From NCBI GenBank assembly GCA_016630905.1, contig WBMQ01000002.1, forward strand, positions 62,001 to 126,000: a stretch of DNA of 64,000 nucleotides, written 5' to 3'. Of this stretch, positions 44,360 through 56,707 are shown in pieces. The translations under genes and the position numbers were made by a program. How positions within the stretch are numbered: the stretch's first letter is position 1; every line of letters begins with the position of its first letter. This DNA is from Capillidium heterosporum. Its lineage: Eukaryota; Entomophthoromycota; Entomophthoromycetes; Entomophthorales; Capillidiaceae. A model generated the notes under the pieces. It was not told where the DNA came from. It made no database searches and saw only the letters and a list, made by a program, of their open reading frames with translations.

Positions 44360-47300
44360 TTTGTTGAGTGTATAGCTATTTCCTTTGCTTTTTTTTGTTG
44401 AAGGTTTAGTTCTCTTGCCGGCTTTTATAGTTTTCTACAAGGTTTAGTATTACTAATTGATGTATTTATATTTTCATCTGACGCTTTTTCTTCAAATATA
44501 AGACGATTCCTTTTGGACACCATCAAGTCTAACGAATTTTTTACTCCTTTGCCTTCCGATCTGTTCAAAAAGCTTGGTGATATTTTACAGTTACTCAAAT
44601 ATAGCCAATTAAATCCAATATTTTATAGGCTACTCTATACCAATTTGCTGCAAAAAACCTCTAAAGAACGATGTCGGCTTTTATAAACGCTTCGGAAGAG
44701 AAAGGATTACCAAAGCTTAACTTACTATGTTCTAATAAAATGGATTAATTATCCAATTGACCTTATAGAAAACAGTTTATTTATCTTGGATCCATATGAA
44801 ACTTCAGTGCTTCTATTGAATTAGATAAAACATAATCAAATGACGTGTATGCAAAGTAGAAAAATGAAAAAGCAATATTTCAGATTGAATCATTTCAACA
44901 TGGTAGTGAATCTGGATGAAATTTTGAAATAAAAACGAAATTACATACAGGAAGGTACAAATCGAAATTAATTGCAGTCGTTATTTTGAGGTATGAAACT
45001 CAATTAAATTTATGTATTCAATTTTTGATCTAGTATCTACTTTAATAATATTCGACTAACCAATGCATTTATTCTCATTCTATTACTATAAAAGTTTAAC
45101 TTTTATACAATAGTATATTGGAATTCAATTCATCGCTATACTTTGATTTACTTTTAAATACCCTATTGAGGAAAGTCATCAGCTCCAAACACCAATTTCT
45201 ACAAGATGAAATTTGAATAGCACTATCGGCCTATAAGCAAGTAGTCTACATTTAGTTAAATTTCTACATATTTCATATTTACTACATCAATTTCATTTAG
45301 AATCCCTTCAGAAAATCTATAGAACATTGAAGATAGTTTTAACAAAGGCAGCTCTACGACTACGATATTCTAATATACAGTTTGATAACCATTGATAATG
45401 AATACCTATGTATCAAGATGTATCTAGAATTCATAAATTCCAAATACTTTACTGAATAAAGTTTTCAAACTTCAATAAATCTTTTCGGGTTTGTAACATC
45501 TTTTGCACTTTACCTCTTTAAGTCCTACATCGTCCTTCCAACTTAGTGATACCACCCATACCCTTAAGTTTGGTGATTACCATTTGTACATCCTACACAT
45601 GGTAATCTATTAAATTTATTCATATATGAGTATCCAGCCCAAGCTCTTTACAATTACTTGAAACTTCACAAGGACTACATACCTTCAAATAACTTTATCA
45701 ATTCATCGCTTTTAAATAAATTTATCAATATTTTATTTCATTTATACATTGTTTGGTAAGTAGTTTATTGAGGTAAAATTTTGACAATCGTTTAAGCGTA
45801 GCATACATTTCAATCAAATTATTTCAAAACAACTAACTAAAAGTATTCAAATTTCCTATATATTTCAATTAACCCTACTTGTCCATTTGCTACATATCCC
45901 ATTTATAGGCTTTTTAAACTCCATGGATGATACTCATAAATACTATTTCTTTACCTATTCTATTAATAATTTAGTAACTCAAGCTTTTTGGAACTGGTAT
46001 GTAGTTAAAGGTGTACCTGCTGCTATAAATGTTTGTTTCGATAGCTTTTTAGTGATGCTTTATAAGTATATATCATTTTATAAGATTCTATTAGGTTGCT
46101 TTCCTACCCATTATATTTGAATTTTAAAATGATTTTCCAAGTGCTGATACTTCGCCTATGCTATCGTATTTGATTATTTATATTGAAATATATCCTTTTA
46201 TTATAGCAGGACGGTTGTATTTATCTAGAACCTCAACTTAATCAAAGTGTATTCAAGCACCTACTGAAAATAGTTTGCTAAAATAAGCTTATACTTTGAA
46301 CATCACTATTTCTAATCAAGCTATATTTAACTATATGTTACTTGATAGGTTTATTTAACATTGGCTTATTTGATAGGTATCACGATGGCATTGCCACTAT
46401 AACATATACATTAGACTTTCAATTCCATTTTGGTTATGTTCATCTTAAAAGCTTTTTGTATTGTAAATTTACTTCATCTGGTCCAACCTATTGAATATTT
46501 TACACTAAATTTTCAGATGCTCATGCCATGTATATTAGATATATGGAGTATACTATTGTACTACTCGGCTCAGTAAAACTGAGTATCTATGCTTAAACTA
46601 AACTTAAACATAACCACTTGATTTTGCTGGTCCGAGTAGTACGAGTAACATGTCGGTATAAAGGCTCCATCTTTATATAGGCTACAAATATTCAAATTGC
46701 AACCTCTCTTGAAATACCAGTCTATAACTGTTCAAATCATTGAAACTGCACCCGCTACCTTTCCAAAAATAATTTTCAAACTATGTAAAACCAAAATTTT
46801 ACGGGAGCTTTATTCCTTTCTCAAGAATACCAGAGAATAGGTCCATGTAAATGAGGAAAGGTATCCGTAGAAGACATTCCGAAGAGTATATCAATATCCT
46901 ATAAACCATATACATCCCATTGGTCTACTAAAAACTTTGGCAATGTATGGAAATTAAAAATCGAAAATAGCAATATTCATATTGTATGAAAATTAATGTT
47001 TTGAAGGTATATATCTACGCAGTATATGGATTAGGTATGTAACCATCTAAATTTAACAATTTTAAAGGTTTCCACATAGTGCAATATTAATATTCAAGCA
47101 AGTCTAATGTCAAGTCCAACTTAGCTTTAACCCATGTATAACTACGTCGTACTTTAGCCAAAAGTTACCAACTTGCAAGTTAGCGGCTCCCAATATATTG
47201 GTATTGAATTGCAATCCGAATTATCCGAAGGTACGATGACATGGTTTGGTAACACACCTACATTATGGAGTACAAGCTATCTTACCTATTGCAGATAGCC

Positions 47301-49806
47301 ATCTATACATTTAAATATATAGAAAACATCTAGTTTTTCCGATATCATCTACGGATGTTTCTCCTACACATTCGAACTTCCTTACTTTATTAGTGTCCAG
47401 ATCCATCCCATCAGCATTTAAAAGCGATATAGAGTTCGGGACTACTTATCTATAGTAAATGCCCACCATTTAGCATTCAGCTACATAACTCTTGCTGTTT
47501 GTAAAGACACTATACCTCTACCTATAGATGTATTAACTAAAAGCGCAAGGTAAAAGCGAACGTTGAAAGTGCTTTTTGTTGAAAACCTCTCAAAATCTTG
47601 AGTACCTAAGAAATTCTATTACTGCTCCTTTATAAGATCGATAGGAGAGGTGTGTACAAAGTCATAATTAAACTTTGATTGATCAGAACTATCTACTACC
47701 ACTAATTTCTGAGTGACAAGTAGTCTAAAATTTTGGAGGAGCGAGAGGGAACGCTTCAAGTGCTAAGTGGGAACTAGAGGCGGAACTTTGAGCTTCAAGT
47801 GTTCAATTGATTTAGCCTATTTCAAATAGAAAGCCAAGCTATTGGATGCGCTTTTTAGTGAGCTTATTATACTGCAGCTAAATTCCCCGTAGCTACTGAT
47901 CTCACTTTACAACCTGCACCATTCACAAAATGAAGCAGATGTGAAGCTTACATTTGTGATGGCTAATAAAAAACTGCAACAGATGTTGCAAACTCCCCCA
48001 ATCTATGGCCTATGTACCTGGATCAAAATTTCAAGACTCTAGGGCTAAATATCTCAAACAAACTAATGAGTCTGACCACAAGCAAGCCTGTCTAGATATC
48101 CTTTACACCTTTGAAAATGCGACCCTTCAGCCCTGTGACCCACTTTATCTTGTTTCCTTTCCATTAGCGTAAGCTATTACTACGTTTATAAAAACTTTGC
48201 TATCTAAAGTATGGGCTGATAATGTATACTTTTCATTGCTATGCCGCCTAACGAACGATTAGGGAAATATCGGGACATGGGATTGTACCAGAAGCTTCGG
48301 CAATGAAAGTTGAATATATTTAGACTTTCCATCAGCCAATTCATTTATTTTTAACCTATCGATTTAAATATAGTAGGTTATGGATATAGAAATGGAAAGG
48401 AGTACAATTGAAGTAGCCTGTTTAACTTAGCTGAGGGATTAGTTGTATAATCAATTGAAACATAGTTAAACTAAAACATATATGTTCTACCAGGCCTACT
48501 CTGACGAATAGGCTTATAAAAGTTTTTACCTTGAGACGATCTACCATATACTTTTCTACATCTAAAGTATGCCTTTCCACCATACCGATTTCATCTCCAT
48601 ATTCATAAGCCAAATCAGGTGATGAATCGAATTAGGGATAGTCAAGTAGCTTTGTGCAACTGATGGTTCTAAAAATAGATTTCAAATTCGAAAATGGCTC
48701 TATCTACAAAACCAAACTAAACCGAAAGAGCTGGATAGAGTAACTTATAACAGGTATAGAATGTGAGAATAGTTGACTAATCCGGCCAAAGCTCGGATGA
48801 AAAGTCTAGCTGCTTGGCAGAGGTGTAAAGTGTATCCGTTACAAAAGTTATACTTCATCTGACAATGTGTTGGGAGGTACCGAGCCGTTGGCAGGGCATT
48901 TACCTTGAATTTGGCGAATAGGACCGACTGTGCCTTTTGGAGATGCACTGCATGCTTTATAATTGAATGGTTTGTCTCCAATTAATTGGGAAAGGTTCAC
49001 TACCAAAACACTTGCCCCTAACTTGAAGTGGATAAATTACCACTAATGCAAACAAAGTTTTACAGCATGCCCAATTCACTTCCAAAAGGAATGTGATGGT
49101 CGACTTGAGTATAGGTGCATAACTTGCTAGAATCATTTGGGTAAAAGCCCAAACTGGAATAAGTCCTGCAATTAGCCAATCATGTTTAGCGCTTAAGGGA
49201 CAAACAAGGGTGGTAATTTACGGAGTAATAGGTTTCATAGCTAAATCCATCAAGCTGGAATGGTGGATAGTAAACATCGACAAAACTGGCCAAGTCAAGG
49301 AATTCCAGAAACTGGACTTTTTATGAGCAGGAGGCTATCGTGCAAATTAAATTTGTGTTGCTATTGATTTCAAAACTTTAATTTATAACAACAATTTAAT
49401 TTCAACCACTTTCTTAGTTTTAAACCACAACTTCAATTTGCCATCTCAACTTTTGGTTCAGTTACCCCATATCCCCAATCTTACTTTTGACGGTTGCCTT
49501 TCACATTTCACTCCTTAACTCTACTTTTGCAAGAACAGGTAGCGCCCAACCCAATCCAATTTTGTTCAACTGCAATCATCATCCATCGGGGCTTGACTGC
49601 TTGAGTTTAGCTTTTACTTTTCTACATCGCATACAAAGTCGAACGACACTAATTAATTAGTTAACTTGAAGTTTTAGTTCACTTCGTTCCAAACAACTGC
49701 ATTCCCATATCAATCGACGACTTTGCCACCGGTACCAAGTCTTACATTCGTTTCAAGTTTACCACGCCCTCTCTGGAAGAACGACTTCAACTAACTTCAC
49801 ATAAAA
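44360..49806. other. Gene-poor region of 5.4 kb
   Basis: AT-rich, with short frames only (for example 45887-46120 +, 48422-48613 -, 48745-48981 -). None has a recognisable motif or paired splice sites. No transposon ends, LTRs or tandem arrays seen. One small inverted repeat is listed separately. The last 300 bp form the 5' region of the ankyrin gene and are pyrimidine-rich. Confidence 0.4.
46558..46642. repeat. Short inverted repeat with a nested hairpin
   Basis: GTACTACTCGG at 46558-46568 and its exact complement CCGAGTAGTAC at 46632-46642 enclose 63 bp. Just inside the left arm, CTCAGTAAAACTGAG (46569-46583) is itself a perfect 6-bp stem with a 3-nt loop. It could be a small non-autonomous element, a relic or a regulatory hairpin; chance is also possible. 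Confidence 0.4.
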
Positions 49807-52800
49807 ATGTCGACACCAACGCTACTCGAAGCTATCAACAACGGCGACGTGAGCCTAGTACTCGATCAGCTAGCTGACAACCGCCCCGTCGACCTCAACG
49901 AACCTTACATTTGGGACGCATCGAAAACCAACTCCCCATTCTCGATTTCAACTGCCAATCTACAGCCTCTAAAACTGCATCCCGAAACTTACAACTGCAC
50001 GGCACTTAACCTTGCCGTTTTAACCGGTAACAAATCTATGGTGCGGATACTACTGCAAAGTGGAGCCGACCCTAACCGTGAAGACGAGAGGAAAAGGTTT
50101 TTAATACACCAAGCCAAAGCTAACTTTTTTTAGGAATGCACTCGTCTGCGCGCTGTACGGGATAGATTCTCTAAAGATGCAAGCCGATACCTTCTCCTAC
50201 CTGTCATCCAGCCTAGTTGAACACATCGAAATACTGAGGATATTAATACCCCACATGATCATCAGTACGATGAACAAACCCCTCAACAGTTTGAGCGGGA
50301 CTAGCGTTTTATGCTTCGCCTGCTATCTCGGCAAAATTGACGCCGTCAAACTTCTGTTAGGGTGTGAGCACATCGCAGTAAATGCGGTGGACTGTAAAGG
50401 TGCTACTGCACTCATGTATGCAGGTAAGTACAAGTTGAGTATCAAGTTACTTATTATTATTTAGTTAGGGAAGGCCACCAGAACATCGTGCGGGAACTGA
50501 TAGCTCACAAAGCCCAACCCGAACTGACAAACCAGGAAGGGTTTTCAGCACTGCAGTACGCCCGCAACTCACCAATAATAACCTACGAACTGGAACGATC
50601 TTTAGCTCAGAAGCGGATAGCACTACTAGATCTGCAAAGTTCATCCCTACCTCTCAAGCAGTTCTGTACTTTACTTTCGGATACCATCGAAAGGAATTCA
50701 GCCTTACTGTTCAAGGACGACGAACTCAAGGACTTCAACCGCAGCGAGCCCAGCCTTGACGAGGAGCATTACAACTTTTTAAATACGATCCAGGAGGGAA
50801 ATTTTGAGAAAGCTCATCGCATGATGATCGAATACTTCAAGCCACCCTTGAACCCTAACAAGGCCAGCTTGATAAACTTCCACGACAAATCAACTGGGTT
50901 GACGCCGACCCATAAGGCTGTTGGGAAGAGCCAAAATGGCGTGCTGTTGATAGAGTCTTTGTATATAGCCGGTGCTGACCTCAACAGTACAAGTTGGAGT
51001 GGCCGCACCCCACTCCACCACCTCTGTCTACTGGACTGTCCAATCGTTGACGCCAGCCGAGAGCTCATTAGGATTAGTTTCTCCTAGCGTCGACCACTTT
51101 GTCCAACTCGCCGAAAAGCTCATCGAGCTGGGTGCATTAATCAACGTCGTCGATAAAAAGGGAAAGACTCCTTTACACTATGCTTCCAAGGGTGATGAAT
51201 CACTACTTCCTTTGGTCAACCTTTTGCTGGAAAAGGGATCCGACTCACTAGCTTTGGACCAAACCAACAAATCCCCAGCCGAAGTCTCAGACTGCCCAGC
51301 TATCATCACGAGGATACGTCAGTTTAGACGCAAGTCGGTGGCCAAATCCTTGGTGGCACCCATCGCTCGCCAAGTCGACCCCATCTCAGTTGTATCTGAC
51401 CACAACTCCCCAACTGAGTCAGTTGCCGAATCCTCAGTGACGTCAACGGTGCTTGTAAAGTCAGCCATCAGCGAAAAAGTGTCCCTGGGGCAGGGTATCC
51501 AAGATTTCTTGGACCAGTACCGCATTTTCGATTCAGCAGTTGCTTTGGACTGGCTACCTTTACTCAAAAATCTCAATGGCCTAGTCCTATCACGAGTACT
51601 AGCTGGTAGGACACGACACCAGTTCAAATTGACTTCCCCAGCTGAAATAACCAAGTTCAACAGTTTGGTCGAGGTCGCCTCGTTACAAATGGATAAATCC
51701 TTCCAACTTTTCCACATGCTGGCCCATCGCAAGGATACTATAGTTAACGACCTCTACGAGAACCAGATCCAGTTTGCCAAGAACAAGGAGAGCTTGGACC
51801 TGTTGTGGCACCTCAACGCCGACCTCCTACCTTTACTGAAGAATGATTTGCGATGCCTGTCCTCGGGTTTAAATGCGTTGAGCTCAGAGTGTGGGTTTTT
51901 GGTCAAGGCCTTGGGTAACAAGCGTCTAGCCTTCATGCAAGAGTTTCAACGTATGATGCTGGCCCAGAAGTCTGACATTCAGAGCAACAACCAGGCACTC
52001 GAAGATATTTTGGGAGCCGATTCCATGGAAGGTGGTGAAGTTCCAACACAAGAGCAAAGTGCAACCTGCTCAACTGAGAATAAAGGTGCCGAGGCTCAAG
52101 CTGAAGCTTCCAACAACTTGGAAACGCGATTCAATTCACTAGTTTTGAACTCCAAGGAGATCCAGCTGGATATGGACATCACCAAGAGTAAATTGGCCGA
52201 ACTGTGCGAGCAGAAGAACATCGTCTTGAGCCAGTTCAAGCTGTACATGGGAGATGGCAGCCACCGCATGAGTCGACGGGACCTACCCAAGTCGCGAATC
52301 TCTATCTCCTTCTCTGATTTGGCCTTCCAGGCTGAGGTCTTAACTGACCAGCACGAGAAGTTACTGTGTAATTTGGAACGGCTCATCGACGAGAATGAGC
52401 GGTTAGCCAACGAAATCATCGTCGTCAGAGAAGAGATGGACAAGGTCTCCCCCATCAAAAGGCTAGAACACATCCTGGAAGCGGCCGACCCCATTAGACC
52501 CTCTCTACAACGCTCCACTTCGTTGAGCAGCGGTGTCCACAAGCGCAAACCTTCAATATCGACGGGCGACGATCAAGCTAGTTCACGCAAGCTGATCGAT
52601 CTCATGCTGCAAATCCAAGCCATCGACCTCGCCCTCTTCTCCCTCAACACCTGGATCCCCTACCGTACGCGAGGGCTTGCGTTCTATTTCCACCGAGATC
52701 GACGGTACCATTGAAGGATTGACGGCTGGTGTCGAAGAGTTCCAAAGCAGCATCACCTGGTTCGACCAGTTCACCGACCAGATCAAAGCCTCCATCTTAG

Positions 52801-54491
52801 CTAAGGAGACCAGCTTGAACCAGACGGTACTAGTGCGCGAAAACTGGTTAGCTCGCGTACGCAAAAGTATGGAAGAGGCCAAGGACGTCAAGGAAGATGT
52901 AGCACAGAGCCACAGCCTAAAGAACTGGGCCTGGGATTTTGAAGCTAGCTTCCGCCAGCTGCAAAACGCCAATTTGGAGCACTCGTGCCTCGAATTATCA
53001 ACCTCTATGGAAACCAATCACTCGTATCTAGCTTCAACCCACACCAAACTGCAAGCCTTCTCGGCCCAGATCAAGTTCCAGGACCAGTTCATCAAGACCA
53101 AGCTACATTCCAGCGACCCCAAACATTTGGGTGCTTTGTACGAGCTGCACAGGTTGGAAGTCTACCTAGACAAGATTAAGACTAGGGATTCCAACAGCTC
53201 GAGCAACATGCACGGTAGGTCGCACAGCTTCAGTGCATCACAGCGTCGGACCTCTTCCATCTTTGGTACTCCAGACCTCGTCCCAAGTTCACCAACTTCC
53301 AGCTTCTTCAGCAACTCACCTGAATCCAACTTCGAGATAAGCCCCTACCCCAGCCACAAGCGCATGTCGAGTGAAGATGTCCTTAAAAGTGTTCGACATA
53401 CCATGTACCCCTCTTGCACCGAAGTGAGTCGACAAACCTACGTCAACGAAAGTTTTACTAGGTCGCGATGGTCGAGAGCTTCAGGATCAATTGATGGTTC
53501 AACTAGTAGTAGTCTACCTACTAGGTTCAGCACAAGGTCATCAACAGACGGTGCCTCCAGCTTACGCAACCGCAAGAGTTCGTTGATCAAGTCGACTATT
53601 CACGAAGACAGCTCCTCATTAGTGCCTAGGCCCGTCAACGGTACTTTAGCTGAGCTACGACTACGTAGGTCCATTTCCATCCATGGCTTGAAGTCAATTA
53701 CCAATGCTACCTCCACTTTGCAACGCCAACCCAGCACTTTGAGTACCAGTACCACCTCTCCAAGATCCTCCCGCTCCATCTCAGCCTACCGTTCCCTCCG
53801 ATTATCTGGCTCTGTCGCCAACTTACGACCTACCTCCGACCTACCTACTCTATCTTCCTTATCCGACCGCAGTCTCAAGCTGGCTGCCAGTAGTGCCCAA
53901 CTTCGCCACAAGTCCCTAAAACTTACGTTGCCCGACTCCAAGCTCAAGAATCAATCTTCTACCGCCCCAATTGAAAATTCAACAGAAATGCGCAAGATAG
54001 CTAGCGAACTCTATTCTCAAGTCAAGTTACCAGGGTACGGCAAGTTCATCGACCAAGCTTCGACAGCATCGTTATCTTCCTCCAGCACCTCCGACGACGG
54101 TAGATCTGGCTTATCAGAAGCGGAGAGGCAAGCTCGTGAACGTCTCAACAACATGTTGATTGATACTAAGCGAGAAGTTGAAGTTTTGCAACGGTTGGTA
54201 CCTAAAGATCCTTTACCGAACACTGCAACTGAGCTGGAAAAGCGTCAGTACACCTTGTTGACAAAGAAACGCGCTCAAGTTCGACAGATGACTTTTGCTC
54301 TACAGAAATTGGATAACAGTGGTGAGAAGGTAAAGGATTCTTCTTCAGCTTCTTCGGGCTCAGTTTCAACTGCTTCGACATCTTCAGTCTCCAAATCAAA
54401 AAGTTTTCGAGTACGTAAGGCAGCCATGCAAAACGGTAACCTCAAGGTAGATAGCTCCATCTCCAATACGACTCCAAGTCTAGCTGCTTGA
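49807..54491 (+). CDS. Large ankyrin-repeat, coiled-coil and serine-rich protein
   Basis: Exons 49807..50096, 50134..50423 and from 50465 on, about 1520 residues. Two ankyrin blocks are seen: residues about 55-200 (TALNLAVLTGNKSMVRILLQ, KIDAVKLLLG, GHQNIVRELIAHKAQ) and about 290-430 (GADLNSTSWSGRTPLHHL, LIELGALINVVDKKGKTPLH). Long helical and coiled-coil parts follow (KSKLAELCEQKNIVLSQFK; LERLIDENERLANEIIVVRE), then a Ser/Arg-rich disordered part, then a final helix (NNMLIDTKREVEVLQRL). Near 51040-51090 the frame moves +1. A 40-nt intron at 51038..51077 with a GTCCAA donor fits phase and gives a better ankyrin spacing, but the donor is unusual. A second +1 change lies between about 52600 and 52680, where STSPSSPSTPGSPTVREG leads into the next frame. 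Codons are C-rich compared with its neighbours. Probably a cytosolic scaffold; I do not recognise the family. Confidence 0.72.
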
Positions 54492-55648
54492 GAACTTGAA
54501 CTTGAAGTTCAAAATATACTAATTTATATTCCTTTTAATCTTATATTGTGTCGAAAAGTTGCATAGACTTTTTTACTATGTTGTCGACACCTCTATGTGC
54601 TAAAGTAACGCTAGGGTCGGCTGCAAAAAATAATAATAAAATTTATTTTATCTTGTACAGATTCTATATTTCGTATAAATTTTATTGGTAGTGAAGTTAA
54701 TTTTTATGAGGCAAGTAGGTTGACGTATTCAATTATACGGTTATATTAGTAGGAACAGGTGTATTTTTAGCTTAATATGTCTAGCAGGAATCTATACATT
54801 TTAGGCTTTCTTTGATAAGATAAAATTGGATGCACTTTCACCACCTCAAAGTTAAGCTACAATAACTCTTTTCGACTATATTGCGATTTGATATTGTAGC
54901 TTAATCCTACTTTCCACACATATCTTTTATATAGTTTATCATTGAAAGGACCGCTACATTTCAAAAAATCAAGCTACCAAACTCCAGCTTTTACTATCTA
55001 TGTTACAACAGTCTTCTGATCTTAGTTACTTGCAAGTGTTTTCTCTTATTCAAAATACATCGTACCTAGACCTTAGTATACTAAACTGAGTATATTAATC
55101 CTGTACCATCTCCATTGTTGTCGTAGCATTTAATGCTCCAACAAGATAAACTCAATGGTAAAATAGAACAATTTACGTCCAAGGCTTTGACCAGTCAACG
55201 ACTCATGGTCAACCACAGCTTCTATTTAGTAGTCTTCCATAGGTCCATTCTCCAAATACAGATCTATCAATATCCAAAAGATAACGTCTGCTTTCAATTG
55301 TAAATCTGATTTCCAGATTCTCTTTGTAGGTGAGAAATATCAAAGGCCTACTATATACTTGCAAACTTGTATCACGAAACGGCAACCCTTGTAAAGGTAG
55401 GTTGAATGCTATACTTCGACTCTGGTTGGTTGCAATTGTTGCCCAATTTACGTAAGCTCAATGATGATAGGTCCCAACCCTAGTAAAAGTGCAAAAAGTT
55501 TTACCCAACTATCCTCATTTCAGCCACAGTTCGTAGGGAAGCATATTCGTAAATCTGAATATAAACCGGTTTCTAAACTTCACATTATAAACACCAAAGC
55601 CAACCATTCCAACAGCTTTATCCATTTTCAATTCTCAAATCGAATACT
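54492..55648. other. Intergenic
   Basis: AT-rich 3' flank of the ankyrin gene and promoter of the OTU gene. No gene recognised. Confidence 0.45.
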
Positions 55649-56707
55649 ATGACCAAACGAAAAGCTGCAAATGTAAGTCTTTTGAAACCAAGTATCAAAT
55701 GCTAACCGTTTACATCAGGTCAAAACTACAAAGAGAGTATCCAAACAAGTAAGTTTACATCAATAGCTTAATATTTTACTTACAGCTAATAGAGGCAGAT
55801 CGAGTTGGCCAGCTACGCTTGCATCAACAAGCAGATAGACGATACCAAACTGACCTTGATTGACATTTTACCCGACGGGAACTGCGTCTACAGGTCGCTA
55901 AGCGACCAATTCTATTGCACACAAGACTGCCACAAATATTTAAGGGATCTAGTATGCGACTATTTATTGGCTAACAAGGAGGTCTATAAATATGCTATGG
56001 CTGACTACGTGGAAGTTGAGTCCGAAACTGAAACTAAACCCAAGAAAACTACCAGGGATGAGGATGAAGACAAAGATAAGGACATAGGTGAAGGTGAAAA
56101 AGGTAAAAGTGATACCAATGTTGAGAAAAGTGATGCCAATCAAGATACTACCGAACCACGAAGCTACGAGGACATGGTAGCTACCATGCGTCAACTGGGG
56201 AACTACGGTGACAACATCGAGCTGCAAGCTTTCAGTGATGTTTTCAACGTAGATATAGTTATCTACCGTGACGATGGCAATGCAAGCAATCTAGTCTACC
56301 CCCGAAGTGCCGAAAACGGTACTTTGCAAACCGCCGGTAATAATGGCCGTAAAGTTGTCTCTATTGCGTACTTTTCAAAACCCCCACCCCACTAACTTTT
56401 CCTAGCTTACATGGGTGGGAACACTACTCTTCTTTACGCGATTTGGACGCTGACCCTTTGTTTCCGGTAACATTGAAGATTTTTATGCTTATAAAGGTTA
56501 ATATTTTTACTCAAGGTGGAGGAAGGTATGCGGTACCATGACGAATTGGAGATTGATGAAGTTGAAGGTAATGATGATGATGACGATGACTATAACCCCA
56601 AGAAGGGAACTAAAAAAGGTAAAAAGAGGAAGCCTGTCACTCGCTCCAAGAAAAAAGCAATTGAAAAGGTAGATGCTAGCTCAACTACCGAGGAAGTGAA
56701 GGCTTAG
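55649..56707 (+). CDS. OTU-domain deubiquitinase (OTUD3-like)
   Basis: Five exons (55649..55672, 55719..55748, 55793..56367, 56406..56466, 56516..56707) in perfect phase give 293 residues. The OTU cysteine box is ILPDGNCVYRSLSDQF (catalytic Asp and Cys in DGNC). The histidine box lies across the third intron: VSIA joined to LHGWEHYSSLRDLDADP, with the catalytic His in EHYSS. Between them a charged insertion of about 45 residues (ETKPKKTTRDEDEDKDKD and following) precedes SYEDMVATMRQLGNYGDNIE. OTU enzymes cleave ubiquitin chains. The C-terminal exon is acidic then strongly basic (NPKKGTKKGKKRKPVTRSKK), a likely nuclear localisation signal. The N terminus is basic (MTKRKAANVKTTKRVSKQ). Without splicing at 56368 the frame would stop after KPPPH and lack the histidine. 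Confidence 0.88.

Noticed and set aside
44360-49806. Possible transposon in the gene-poor region
   Set aside because: No transposase or reverse-transcriptase fragments, LTRs or target-site duplications were seen.
7370-52680. Programmed +1 frameshifting with a fixed slippery site
   Set aside because: The sites share no codon or stop context; two resemble doubled bases and others can be introns. Kept only as an alternative in the findings.
50814-54466. Minus-strand and alternate-frame ORFs across the ankyrin gene
   Set aside because: Shadows of a C-rich coding strand; the composition is Ser/Arg-rich noise.
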